64,000 bases of DNA from Marisa cornuarietis (lineage: Eukaryota; Mollusca; Gastropoda; Architaenioglossa; Ampullariidae): contig SMMW01000511.1 of assembly GCA_004794655.1 (NCBI GenBank), positions 921,001 to 985,000 on the forward strand, read 5' to 3'. This document shows, in pieces, positions 10,832 to 22,790 of the stretch. The notes under the pieces were generated by a model. It did not search any database. It was given only the letters and a program-made list of their open reading frames with translations, and was not told the origin of the DNA. Positions within the stretch are counted from its first letter, which is position 1. Each line of letters starts with the position of its first letter. The position numbers and the translations under genes were made by a program.

Positions 10832-12284
10832 CTGTCAATCAAAGATCAGGTGAAACTTAAGCGTGGGGTTGAGATATATTTAACTGGCTTGGGAAATGTT
10901 TAAAGTCCACCAAGTTACAAAATGTTTTTTTTAGCAAATGACTGAGTTCAGTCTAACACTAGTTTCGGGTTATTTAAGTCATTTATACCCTTTATGTATC
11001 AGAGATCTTACCTACATTTCCGGAAAGGTGTCAATATGTAATTTTACAGGAGGTCACAAAAGTAGATTCTGCTTTAATGATGGCAGAAGTAAGAATTAAA
11101 GTTTATCCAAGCAAAGTTTTCCAAGGAAATTAATATAAAAATCGTAATTTATGTTGTGACAAAAAGTAATCACAGAACAATCAAGATTATCTTCTATTTA
11201 CCTGACAGAAATTTTTTTATCTCAATTTCCTGTTAAAGACGGGCTCGCCTTTAATATACAATAAGTACATCAAAAGAAAACAACAGATAAATTAATTTAC
11301 GTACCCTTCATTAAGAAGGAAGATAATGTAAAAATGTTTCATGAATTTTGAGATATGTCAAGGGGGGAAGGCATCAATAATTTTTCTGGTTTTCATAGTC
11401 AGATAAACCAACTGAACTCAAAGTAAGGAAAAGAAAGGGTTTTACTCTTTGATAATATGCTTGGAAAAGAACGTATTAAGAAAACAAAAAACCCAAAATA
11501 TATAATCAAAATTATTTCGTCCAGACACCAAGGTCTCAAAGTACAACTTCTTAGAAATCGTTTCGCAACACTCTTCTGTGTTTCTTAATATTTAAATAAA
11601 AGTATGGATTGAATAACATCAATAACAAGAGATACAATTTCAGAATGTTCTTTGATTCTTCCGAAGCAGTCGAAGAGGTTTAGTAATTACACCTACTTCC
11701 CTTATTTTGTAAATGTTTATATGTTTGTCTATGCATGCAGGAGGGACAGAGAGTGGCTTTGCTTGATAAGCAGACTCAATTCTGCTGAACAAACATGGCG
11801 GTTGTCAGTTGATGACGCGTTAAAATATCCTTCATTACCAAGGGAAATGACTCTTTATTTAAGGGGACGCAATCTGTTGTGTGTCATGCCATCCGCGGTC
11901 CAGGTAAAAAGGATTTACACTTAATTTGTACCTGGCTGTTTGTGTGACCGCTCATTAAGTTCTTAGTGGGATGTGAAAGTAATTAAAAAACGTAAATAAA
12001 TAAATTTATTTCCGAGTTTCAATACATGAATATTTTCAAAATACAGTTTGTGTTTTTTCTAACGTCTAGTCCCTGGCCATTGAAGGTCTCGCACAAATAC
12101 TTTTGATTACTTCAGCCCACAAAGAACCCGGGTGGAGTCTGATGACAGAGAGCATCGATTGTCTCCACCTGATTAACAGGTTAACGGTCTGTCCTGTTAG
12201 GAATGTGGTAAGGGTTGATTGCTTGCCCTCCTTGTGTGGGGATGAGGCGTGTGGGGTATCTTTACACACGGTCTTCAATCCAGA

Positions 12285-12292
12285 CACACACA

Positions 12293-12370
<78 letters not shown>
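12285..12370. repeat. (ACGC)n(CA)n microsatellite
   Basis: About six ACGC units followed by a long CA run. Confidence 0.95.
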
Positions 12371-12371
<1 letters not shown>

Positions 12372-13132
12372 CTCTCACACACATCTTCTCGAATTCTTCA
12401 TCTTTTCCCGCTCGCAGTCTACAAGTCCTTTCCTATGCCGAACCCCTGACATGCTTCATGCGCAGATGTTTTCGTCTTTTATATCTGTTGTTGTGTTTCT
12501 ACCCGGTTCTTGCTGATATGTTTTGGTCTGTGTAGTCAGTAAGTGTGTTTTATACATTTTGTATCAGTTGAATGTGTGCTTTCAGTATTTTGTATTTAGA
12601 AAGTGTTTGTAAAGGGCATTAAGTTTACAGTACAGTAGAGAAATGTGCAAGATAAATCTGCATTATGATTATGATTATTATGATTATTATGATTATTATT
12701 CATTTCAAATGCACACGCACACAGTTGCACATTGCTAAGCTTTGCTATTTTAAGATACAAAAATAATATGTTTTAATACTTGTTCCCTTTATATATAATA
12801 TGTCCTGGATATTTTTATTGGTTCTTTTTCTCAAAGTAATGAAACATCTTCAGGGTTCACTAGGGGTCGCCACTAGCATATTCTCTTGCTCGCTTGTTAA
12901 TCATCTTCCTTACTTAAAAAATGAGAGAGTACTAAGTTTTCTCCCGCCATTGTTGTCGAGACATGCTCGCTGGCTCTCAGGTCGAAACTTTATTTCACTT
13001 TACAAGAATCAGTGTTGGTTGAACACAATGTTATCAACCGTTTAGCTGAGAACATAACTGATATTGTTACCCCGCGAACATGTCTGTGATTCTCGCCTGT
13101 AGTTTTACGCAGTCCTTGTTATCTATCGGCTA

Positions 13133-13139
13133 TGACGAC

Positions 13140-13177
<38 letters not shown>
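13133..13177. repeat. (GAT)n microsatellite beside a LINE-like 3' end
   Basis: GAT/GAC repeat followed by TTTATATTGCGCAGGTATCC. The reverse complement resembles the GCGCTATAAA plus trinucleotide end of the LINE family at 58.3 kb. Confidence 0.8.
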
Positions 13178-13180
<3 letters not shown>

Positions 13181-16100
13181 ATATTGCGCAGGTATCCATT
13201 CAAAAGGATGCTCATTGCGCAGCAAAAACAGAAGAGAAGAAAAAAGAAACAACAGGAAAGTGAAAAATAATAAAAACGGAAATGGTGCTCGGTTGTTTAA
13301 GTCTGTCTTAAGTAAACAAATGAGTCTTCAGTCTTTTCCGAAACATGGTTGGTGAGGTGAGAATATTCGACACTCACTTCGCGCGAGCACAAATTTTCGA
13401 TAATGAAAAAAAAATCCCTTTCTTGCTGACATTCAATGTTAGCATCATCCCTTTCTATTGTGAGGGACAATTACTGGGACCAGTCTTTGAAAATGTTGTC
13501 AATGTTCCCTGGGGGTCCTTCCCCTACAGAGTGTGAACCTCTCAATGTGTCTCAAACGCTCTGCTCGATGCCTGGGTTCCATAAACATTTCCATCCCATC
13601 TTTCCCACAGATAACAGCCCGTAGGATCCATACATTATCTGAAAAAAATCTCACCTTTATGGAGGACATCACGAGTAAGTTGCTCAACAAACCGACATTG
13701 AAGATGACACTCCAGGTTAAGAAACATGCAGAAACTAATTAAACAGGAGCAGGTAGCTAGAGAAGCTGTTACTAACCTAGAACTGTGGAGAAGATTTGTA
13801 TACAAAGATAATGAAAGCCTCCGTACTGTCGCTCCTCTAATTGTAATATGTTTTTGTTTCCTTGAAATGTGATTAATGACATTACAAGAAACAAAACTTT
13901 TCTTCTAGTGAAAGCAAAATCCTGGCTCAAGTCAAGTGATGATCGTGAAGCATGTTCTAATGTTATTTCTGTTGTAAACTTCTCCACATTCTAATTGCAT
14001 ACCAACGGAAAAGGATAGAAAATAAACAAGGCAGAAAAAAGGAAAAAGAAAGACAGAGAGAGAAAATAGATATGTTTAGAAAGAAAGAAGAGCGAGAAGA
14101 CACAAGAAAGACTGAGAAAGAGAGAGCATTTCACATTTCCACAATGAACTGGCTGAAAATGGTTGTGGAAAAGGTGGAAACAAGTCATCACCTCGGCTCT
14201 CAGCCTGCAGGAGTAAGTCATAAGGAGAAAAGGGAGGAAATTATCAGGCTGTAAATGTTTGCTTGGGTGAGCTTCATTTCCTGTGCATCTCACTCGTGCT
14301 CAGATGGGGGAAATCCTTGAAAGGCCTAACAACTCCAACGGAAATATTTGTTTTTCCTTTTTTTTTTAGGATTAATGACGACCAGTGCATTTAGTTTTGG
14401 CGAATTCTGCTGAACTTTTTTTCTGACTTTCTACTTTTAAAGTTTGTTCTGGACGGCAAATGAAGCTCTTACCAAACAAACTCAGCAGCTAAATGTCAAG
14501 AATCTGAGGATAATTAACATGCAGCCCGAAAAAAATCTTTGAGCAAGTTGTTCACTGTTTTGTTTCTTATTAGTACGCAGATCTTGTTATATACTAGCGA
14601 ATATGAAATTTTTCAGAGTAAACAAATGAGACTAGCCGGGAAAAAACTCTATGAAAAACAAATCCGCATTTTAACCTATAAACCTTAAAGAGATAAAAAA
14701 AGGTACGAAACTTACTAACAGGCCACAAGGCTCTGAGCATAGAGGAGATTTAAAATGCAGTGGATTTAGTTTGGACTAAAGAAAGTTGGGAACATTAGTC
14801 TCTAACTGTGGAACATTTAAGAATGTTGAACAGAATGACAAATAGTGTAATACGGCTAACAAAGAGTCCTTTGCAAGTGTTAATCTTTACCTGTATATTT
14901 ATATCTTTAATACATTGTTGTCTCCTCCATTTCAACAACAAAATACGTTTAAAAGGGGGAAAATGTCCCAACTTTCATAAATAACCGCTAAAAGTGTGCA
15001 TTCTTTCTGTTACCTCTTCGCTTTTTTTGGTTTGTCTTTCTTTTTTTCGTTCCTTTTCTTTCATCCTTCTATCTTTCTTTCCAGCTTTCTTTTATTTTTA
15101 TTTCATATTTATGTCTCCTTCCTTCTGTTTTTCCTTCCCTTTTTATCTTTCATTTCTTTCTTTCTGTCTCTCTTCTACCCTTTCCTTACCTCTCTCTCTT
15201 TCTCGTCTCTCTGCCTGTCAGCTAGTGTGTGATGAACATGGTCTGAGCCATCACCACGGGAGGTAAACACAGTTAACATGGCGCTGTCATGAAATCTATT
15301 GACATTATTGGCGCAGCTCTTTGTTGTGTAAAAAGCACGACAGGCGCTGGGTGAGAATATCCGGTCGCCATGTTTGCTAATGCACCCGCTTTCTGCGCCT
15401 TTCATGAACAACGGTCACGACAACGTTGACGGTCAACTCGGCTAAAATGTTGGACCCTGTCCTCCCTAGTCTCGGTTTCCTTGCCATGCACGTTTTACAT
15501 CGCAGGCAGTAATTTGTCTCCCTGTACAGACTTTTAACACTGAGAGATTAAGTTGCTGTTTAGTTTCCCCATGAATGACAAGAGAGAGCAACAACATAAA
15601 TGACCAGTTCTACTTGTGCTATTTTTATTTATTTTATCAGTATATAGATATAAAAATAAATAAATGAGTTTAAAGATGACATTTCCTACTGTGGCAGATA
15701 GCTTAAGGCGCTTTACACAAGTGTTTAGTCTTGACAATTTAGTTTTCTCACAATCCAAGATTTAAATCTTATGGACAAGTTTCCGCACTTTGTAAACCGA
15801 TTAGCAGACGACAGCCATGCGTGTTACTAAGAATATTTTTATTTTTTCATGAATTTGACTTCTGTTTCCTTCATTCGGTTGCTGTCTGGCTTTGGTAAAT
15901 TAGCATATTATGCTTATGTCTTCAACAGCTCTAGGCTTTCTTGAAGTACAAGAAAACATTTGTAAGTATAGAAGTAATGGAAGATTATTTACTAAATGTA
16001 AACAAAATATAAAATAAATATCAAACAGCTACAAGGATGGAGATTGTTCAGGTTCATAGAGAAAGAGCAATCAGACGATTGGAAGTTGACTCAACAAAAT

Positions 16101-16165
<65 letters not shown>
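16101..16165. repeat. (CA)n microsatellite
   Basis: Long, nearly pure CA run. Confidence 0.95.
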
Positions 16166-17275
16166 CACACACACAAACATTTGTCTCACAATATGTCTGT
16201 CATTTGTAGGATAAGTGGACAAAATCCTCCATATATCTGAACTCTTTCTGTGAAGTAATAGCTACTTCCTCTTCTAATTAAAGATAATGATGAATAATAA
16301 ATATTTGACAAACTTTTCTTGCGGCTGTGTTGCTTCGTATCAACCCCGGATAGGTCCTATCTAGCCATCTTTTGTTTGGGTTAACTGAAGCAAAATTTCA
16401 AATATTTTATTTGCATCACTTCACGATTTTGACTAACATTATTTGTTAAAGTCCATAATTATTGGCTTTTTTGGTCAAACCTATCTCAATATTTCCAGGT
16501 ATTGGAGTCACCTATATTTTTATATCTCTATTGGAAATGTTAGGGATGGGAAAGGGAGTAGTTTATTGCTAAAATATTGCTAAAATATTGTAGTTTATTT
16601 ATTATACAATAAAAAGAAAGCAGAATTCTAAAGAGAGAATAAAAAATTGCAAAACAACATATCTATGTTAAAACAAGAACAAAATGCTGCTCAATGTCTT
16701 GTTAATAGGGAGAAGAATATAATGTGAAAAAACATAAAGAAATGAACAGATACTACTGCGATTCAGTTACTTTAGTTATCAACATAAATGGAATCTCCCT
16801 TCATAGAAGTCATTACAATCCTTGGTATCATGTGTCTGAAATACAAATCTCAGGTAGGAAACCCTTGTAGACACATATTAATTTATGTGACATAAAAACT
16901 TCATTAAATGTCCACACAAGAGCTGACCTTTGTGTAAACATCAACAAAGTGTAATTTACTGCAATAGCAGCAACTCCCACCACCTCTTTGTTCTTGACAA
17001 ACTCCGTTTTATCATTATTTAACAGAGTCTTCATATTCACTACATTCTTGACTGACTAGCTGATCGAGAGATTTTCGTGTATGAATAAAGTGAGGATATT
17101 TTATTTAAAATACTGTACGTTTACATTTTATTGTGGCCCTTAGAAGCTTCACTCATGAAGAAGAGGCAGCGCTAGTCCAGGGTTAATTATAACCGAGAGG
17201 TCCTCATACCGTTACCAGGGTTTGATGGAGCTGTAGGTATTGATGGAGGGAAAGTAACAGTGGATCACAATGTAC

Positions 17276-17803
17276 CTGTAGTTTCATGACTGCAGGTCCT
17301 AATGAAGCAGGAGGTCGGTGAAAATCTTTACTCTGAGGGAACATGTTACACTGAACAAATCTGACTTGTCTGTAGCCAGACCAGCGTTTCCTTGGAAACA
17401 GAGCACCTGTTTGGCTTTCTTGGCTCGTGCTACTACGAAGCACAGTGTTTGGACCTGAAAGACATCAGGAGAGCAATAGGCGCCATCTGGCGGACGCCAG
17501 GGCTTCATAAACAGCCTTATCGAAGACTGGTTTAATTATTACTCGCACGTCGATTAAAACTCAACAACTCTTCAGGACAAAGAAAATAAAAAAAATCGCT
17601 AGACTGGCAGATATTATCGCTGTTGTCATCAATCGCGAAAGATCGAAAGAGACTGAAATGACCCCTGCTCCTTCAACTATGATCCCGCTGCCATCTCCAG
17701 AGGAAGAGGACCAATGGCAGCCCAGCAGCACGTGCTGCTCAAGCCCCGTCCTGTGTCTGACAGACGTCAAGCGCCACCGCACACTGGTGCTGACATGAAC
17801 CAC
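17276..17803 (-). other. Possible exon pair of a minus-strand membrane protein
   Basis: A minus-strand frame 17803-17561 ends with a hydrophobic stretch (SRLMTTAIISASLAIFFIFF, VLKSC, stop), preceded by a strand-like GAGVISVSFDL. Below it, 17454-17276 is bounded by a good acceptor (TCTTTCAG) and a GTACAT donor. It is open in the frame giving ALFPRKRWSGYRQVRFVQC, a basic juxtamembrane-like sequence. A second frame is also open across the same piece, and the donor needed to join the two (GTTGTT) is poor. It is recorded as a hint only. Confidence 0.22.
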
Positions 17804-18169
17804 TCTCCAGCTCTAAATAACAGGATCGGTTTTCCCGCAAAGTAGGTGGTGTTCAGAAAAAATAAGCAAATTTTTTTTATTGACGTGGAAAAAGAGAGAT
17901 GGAGTGTGTGCGTGCGTGTGTGCGCGCGGGCGTGATGTGTGCATATACGCGCTTGTGCACGTGTGTGTGTGTGAGTTAGAGAGGGTGTGTGTGTGCGCGC
18001 GTGCATGTTTGAATCTGTATGAGGAGTGGAGGCGCAGAAGTGCGGGATGTGTGTATGGGGGGGGGGGGGTTGATAGAGGTAATGAGTGAAGTCGCTGCAG
18101 AGAAAATGCATAATAATACTAGGAGGTGAAAACATCTTCTTGAAGAAATCAAAAAGGTTAATATTTGTT

Positions 18170-18271
<102 letters not shown>

Positions 18272-18439
18272 GGCTCGGTAAATCAACGAATAAAAGGAGC
18301 AAGTCTAGCACCTTGAGATGAATAAGACCTTCATTCCTCGTATCTTGAGAAAAAGAAAGAATAAGGAAAATAAAGGAAAAATACAAATGAGAAAAAAAGC
18401 TGTTAGTCTGACACCCGCAGTCTCGCTGTGCTCATCCGC

Positions 18440-18970
18440 CGTGCAAATGTTGGCACGCTACATTAGGCCTGAGCACGATCGCGCCATCGCTCTCCGTCTA
18501 AAGCCAGGGTCTCGCGATATCTCGCTACATCTCGCGATATTCTCGGCGACCGTACCACATGCTGACCCAGGTCTCCTTCGGCGGGAGTCGTCTCCCCTTG
18601 TATGATGCAGTTCTAAGTGCACTTCCGGCCTGCACGCTGCTTGGAAATCGCTGTGCCCGGCGTCACCATGGCGACAGCGACACTGGGCGTCATGTAGATG
18701 CAAAAGCCCGCCATTAGGCGCTTCCACGTTTTATGCCCGGGCATATCCGGTGAAGCTGTCTGCGGAGGTTCCCCTCCCTTGCGCGCGCTCTAAAACGTCT
18801 TTTACGTGGAGACTACGTGGCGGAAAATCATGTTGGAACGTGACGCACGCGGCTGCAGGAGAGAAGGAGCGTCACGCGCACGGCGGACATCAAACTCGCT
18901 CACCTCGCTGTGTTGAAAAAGACTTCCTTTCAGGCTGCCTGTCCACCAAATGGATGTGTCGTGTTGTGCG
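18440..18970. promoter_or_regulatory. CpG-rich stretch with TCTCGCGA palindromes
   Basis: About 0.5 kb clearly richer in CpG than its AT-rich surroundings. It includes two near-copies of CTCGCGATAT (18511-18542), GATCGCGCC and GCGCGCGCTC. TCTCGCGA-type palindromes are known promoter elements in animals. No exon or transcription start could be tied to it, so a promoter role is inference. Confidence 0.3.
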
Positions 18971-19256
18971 TTGGTGCAAGTGGGGGGGGGGGCGGACCTA
19001 CCCGCGGTGCGGCAGCCAGTGACTTCTTGATGACTTCCGCTCCCTGTTTTTATGACTGATAAATGGAACTGTTGGCACAACATGGTGCGGGGAGGAAACT
19101 GTGTGGCCATACTGGCAAAGTCTCATTGTCAGCAGGCGGCAATATGGCATCACTGTGGTGGTCTTAAACTACGGCAAAAACTGATTTTAAGAACATCCGT
19201 TAAAGATGACAAATCGATGAGAGACGACGAGTAGCATGAGACAGGACCTTTGTGAC

Positions 19257-19402
19257 GATGCAGAAGAGACGATAGAACAGATGTGGTAGCTTTTGATAGT
19301 GAAGCTTTGTTGTCTTATTTACTTAGTATGTCTTCGCGTAAACTAGAGAAAAAGAAAGGAAGGAAGGAAAGAAAAAGCACGAAAAGAAATAAAAAGAGTA
19401 AT
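19257..19402 (+). repeat. Dispersed 150-bp repeat, copy 1
   Basis: Begins ATGCAGAAGAGACGATAGAA and ends in an AG-rich stretch. A near-identical copy in the same orientation is at 24139-24302. Its nature is unknown. Confidence 0.8.
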
Positions 19403-19448
19403 GAAAAGAAAAATAAATGAAGTAAAGAAAGAAAAGAATAAAAAGAAA

Positions 19449-22400
19449 TCAGTCAGTCAGTCAGTCGTCCCTTGCCTGGCACCTGGCGTTGGGGGGAGCA
19501 CATGGATAGACGCGGCAGCTGATAGGGCCCGCCACTCTTGCCTGTTTTGGGCAATAGTCAGCAGGTCCTGTACAGGACGACCAGTCCAGTCTTTGACGTT
19601 CGTAAGCCAGTTCTTTCTCTGACCACCGCGGCGTCGGCTACCCTCCAAGGTGCCTTGAAGGATAGTCTTCGACAAGGTGTCGTGCCGGGTTACATGGCCA
19701 AAGAAGACCAGCTTACGTCGCTTGACTGTTGATAGTAGAGGTTCCTGGTGTCCTACCAGTGTGGCCATCTTGTTTCTTACAAAGTCGTTGGTTTTGTGTT
19801 CTTTGTATGAGATCCGGAGCAGCCTCCTCAGACACTTGTGCTCGAATGCCTGGACTCTCCTTTCTGTTTCGGCGAGTAGAGTCCACGTGTCGCATCCGTA
19901 GAGCAGGATCGGCACTACCAGGGATTTGTATAGCCTGTACTTGGTAGTGAACCTTATCTTGTGGCTATGCCAGATCCTATCTAGCCTAGCCATTGCTGCT
20001 GTTGCTGTTGCGATCCTGATGCGGATATCTTGCGTGGAGCTGCCGTCCTTGGAGAGAGTGGCTCCCAAGTACTTGAAGCTGCTTACCTCTTCGAGCTGTA
20101 CCCCGTTCATATAGATCTCTGCTTTGCCGTTGCCATTGATCATAACTTTGCTCTTTTCTGTGCTGGTCTCCATTCCATACGCGTTTGAGCTGTCTGTCAG
20201 TCTGTTGGTGAGGTCTTGCAGTTCCTTGTTTGTACCTGCTAACAGATCTATATCATCTGCAAAGCGTAGGTTGCAGATTGGTCTTCCACCGATTGAAATG
20301 GAGGTATGGTGGTCATGAAGAGCTTCAAGCATGATGTTCTCCAAGAATATATTAAACAACACGGGTGATAGGGGACATCCTTGACGTACCCCTACTGTGG
20401 TACGAAAGTAAGCTCCTATTTGGTTGTTAAGCAAAACTGTACTCGTTGAGCTGTTATACAGCGCTTCAACGACTTGGACAAGCCCTTCTTCAATGTTGAA
20501 TTTCCGCATCACATGCCATAGCCCCTCGTGCCAGACTCTGTCAAATGCCTTCTTAAAGTCAATGAAGTTGTGGTAAAGGTCCCGCTGATGCTGCAGATGC
20601 TTTTCTATAAGAAGACGACAGTTGAAGATCTGCTCAACTGTGCTTCTACGTGGTCTGAAGCCAGCCTGTTCTTCTGCTAGCAGCTCTTCTGCTGTGGTTC
20701 TGATGCGGTTCTGTATGACCTTCAGCATGACTTTGCTTGGGTGACTGATAAGGCTTATTGTTCTGTAGTTCTGACACTGTTTGCTGTTTCCTTTCTTTGG
20801 GAGGGGAATGATTAGTGACTGCGTCCATTCTCTGGGCCATTCCTTGCACTCCCAGACTCTTTGGCACAGAACAGTTAGGGCTTTTGTAGTTGCTTCCCCA
20901 CCCTGCTTGAGCAGCTCAGCTGGTACATTATCAACGCCTGGTGACTTTCCTCCCTTCAGACTATGTACAGCTTTTTCGACCTCTTCCCGTAGGACTGGTA
21001 TGTCTGCAGGTTCACTGTCTCTAGTCTGGTTGTTTTGGAGAATGTTGGCGTCGGTCTTCAGCTGGTAATTGTACAGGTCCTTGCAGTATTCTGTCCATCG
21101 GTTGAGTACAGCATTGCCTTCTGTGAGAAGGTGACCATTGCTGTCTTCGATGACTGAGATCTTTTGCTGGTCTGTCTTAGTGAGGGTCTTTAGAAGTTGG
21201 TAGGCCTTTTTGCTGTCACCTCGTGCCATTCCAACCTCTATGTCCTGGCACTGCTTCTCGATCCAGCTCTCCCTAGCTGCCTTCATCCCTTTCTTAATGG
21301 CACAATTCACTTCTTTGTATTTGGTTGCTGCTTCTGGTTTGCTTTTCTTTTCTCTCTTCAAGGCCCTCCTTTGGTCACAGAGGTCTAGTATGTCGTTCGT
21401 GACCCATGGCTGTTTCTTGTTTCTATGTCGCCCTAGAACCTCTTGGGCTGTCGACAGTAGCACCTCTTTGATGTTTCCAGAGAGAGTGTCTACATCACAG
21501 TCCACCAGGTTCAGTGCGCCAAATTTTCCGCCAGCCGTGGCCTTGAAGACTTCTGCAACCTTTGGGTCTTGCAGCTTCTCCAAATCAAAGCGAATTCGGG
21601 GAGTGTTTGAGAGTCGCTTCGCTTTCAGCCTCAGCTTCAGGTTTGTTAGAACAAGGTCATGGTCGCTGCCTATGTCAGCGCCTGGGTACGTCCTTGTCTT
21701 GGTTCTGTTGATGCTGGATTTGAAGCGTCTCGGCAGTAGGATGTAGTCAATCTGATTATGGACCAGTCCGTCTGGTGAGTGCCAGGTGGCCGTCCTTGAT
21801 TTCTTGTGGGGATACAAGGTGTTGGCTAAGGTGAGTCTCTGGCTCTGTGCGAACTCTAGGAGTCTGATGCCCCTGTCGTTGGTTTCACCAAGGCCAAATT
21901 TCCCCACCGTTCCTGCCCATTGCTGGTAGACGTCTGGTCCGACCTTGGCGTTCCAGTCTCCGAGCACAACCAGGATGTCCTTTTTTGGAACTGCCTTCAC
22001 AATCTTGTCCAGTTGTTGGTAGAATTCTTCCACTTCGTCGTCTCCATGTGTGGAAGTTGGAGCGTATACTTGGACAATGGTGACATTATGAGGCTTGGCT
22101 GAGACACGAATGGAGATCAGCCGGCTGGATACGGGTGTACAGCTGATGACGGCCGCGGCCACCTTCCTGTGCACAAGGAAGCCCACGCCGTACTCATGCC
22201 TGGTGTCCTCCCCACTGTACCACAGTCTGTGGCCGTCTTCCGTCACTGTTTCCCCAAATCCTGTCCATCTGACCTCCGCCAGTCCCACAATCTCCCACTG
22301 ATACCGTTTCAGCTCGTGTGTGAGTTGGTGCACTTTTCCGCACTGGTATAACGTGCGTACGTTCCACGTGCCAATGCTTGTTCTTTCTCTTAGTTTGATT

Positions 22401-22790
22401 TCTGTTTTGGTTTTGGTCTTGGTCTTGGTCTTGGCTCCAGTAGCACACTTTTCGCTGACCCCACGCTGGAGCCTCCCGATAGGGTGCGCGGTCGTTGTTA
22501 GTCCGGGCCGCGACCGATCCGGCATGTTATCTCTTTTCTGGCGTATATCCATGGTCCTTTCATTGAGCTTATACACTTGGTAGCGCTAATCCCTTCTCCA
22601 AGTGAACCACAGCCGATTGTCGGCCTGGTCGTGAACACGTAGGCGCTGGGCCCTGGCCGGTACTCTCGTCGTGGAGAGTCTTCGCCCACTGATGCCGTGT
22701 TAGTATCAGGATTTTCTGTAGGGGTTTACTCCCTTAGCCTTTATCTTTCCCAGTGGGGCCATTTTTCCTTGGCTAGGATGAGAGAAAATT
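19449..22790 (-). mobile_element. RTE-type LINE, apparently full length (RTE-A)
   Basis: A non-LTR retrotransposon in minus orientation. It has a GC-richer 5' leader from about 22790 (boundary approximate), one long ORF, and a 3' terminus made of GACT repeats (19450-19467) with no poly(A). A single EN-RT ORF with almost no 3' UTR and a short tandem-repeat tail is the hallmark of the RTE/BovB clade. No clear target-site duplication was found; RTE elements often have irregular ones. A 150-bp repeat lies on both sides of the region (19257-19402 and 24139-24302) but is probably unrelated to the insertion. Confidence 0.85.
19457..22552 (-). CDS. RTE-type endonuclease-reverse transcriptase ORF
   Basis: An uninterrupted 1031-codon ORF from an ATG at 22552-22550. 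Residues about 63-302 form an APE-type endonuclease: GTWNVRTLYQ, LAEVRWTG, QVYAPTS, GDWNAKVG (near 198), NQIDYIL and SDHDLVL (near 296). Residues about 520-800 form the reverse transcriptase: LPKKGNSKQCQNYRTISLIS, QAGFRPRRST, FIDFKKAFDRVWH, GVRQGCPLSPVLFN, and the catalytic FADD near 764. The C-terminal part has the usual RTE tail (YGCDTWTL, CLRRLLRISY, FGHVTRHD). There is no RNase H. A (KT)n run sits near residue 40. The TGA stop lies inside the terminal GACT repeat. The protein would nick target DNA and copy its own RNA in place. With no stops or frameshifts, this copy is young or still under selection for activity. Confidence 0.9.
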   Translation of the reverse strand: MDIRQKRDNMPDRSRPGLTTTAHPIGRLQRGVSEKCATGAKTKTKTKTKTEIKLRERTSIGTWNVRTLYQCGKVHQLTHELKRYQWEIVGLAEVRWTGFGETVTEDGHRLWYSGEDTRHEYGVGFLVHRKVAAAVISCTPVSSRLISIRVSAKPHNVTIVQVYAPTSTHGDDEVEEFYQQLDKIVKAVPKKDILVVLGDWNAKVGPDVYQQWAGTVGKFGLGETNDRGIRLLEFAQSQRLTLANTLYPHKKSRTATWHSPDGLVHNQIDYILLPRRFKSSINRTKTRTYPGADIGSDHDLVLTNLKLRLKAKRLSNTPRIRFDLEKLQDPKVAEVFKATAGGKFGALNLVDCDVDTLSGNIKEVLLSTAQEVLGRHRNKKQPWVTNDILDLCDQRRALKREKKSKPEAATKYKEVNCAIKKGMKAARESWIEKQCQDIEVGMARGDSKKAYQLLKTLTKTDQQKISVIEDSNGHLLTEGNAVLNRWTEYCKDLYNYQLKTDANILQNNQTRDSEPADIPVLREEVEKAVHSLKGGKSPGVDNVPAELLKQGGEATTKALTVLCQRVWECKEWPREWTQSLIIPLPKKGNSKQCQNYRTISLISHPSKVMLKVIQNRIRTTAEELLAEEQAGFRPRRSTVEQIFNCRLLIEKHLQHQRDLYHNFIDFKKAFDRVWHEGLWHVMRKFNIEEGLVQVVEALYNSSTSTVLLNNQIGAYFRTTVGVRQGCPLSPVLFNIFLENIMLEALHDHHTSISIGGRPICNLRFADDIDLLAGTNKELQDLTNRLTDSSNAYGMETSTEKSKVMINGNGKAEIYMNGVQLEEVSSFKYLGATLSKDGSSTQDIRIRIATATAAMARLDRIWHSHKIRFTTKYRLYKSLVVPILLYGCDTWTLLAETERRVQAFEHKCLRRLLRISYKEHKTNDFVRNKMATLVGHQEPLLSTVKRRKLVFFGHVTRHDTLSKTILQGTLEGSRRRGGQRKNWLTNVKDWTGRPVQDLLTIAQNRQEWRALSAAASIHVLPPTPGARQGTTD

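Larger units (their letters stand above)
10832..17275. other. No gene recognised
   Basis: AT-rich sequence with the microsatellites listed separately and a LINE-like 3' end (ATTATG repeats at 12660-12702 after GTGCAAGATAAATCTGC). The upstream exons of the receptor gene, if in this window, should lie here but were not recognised. 14040-14110 is AG-rich and 15030-15200 is a pyrimidine tract. Confidence 0.5.
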
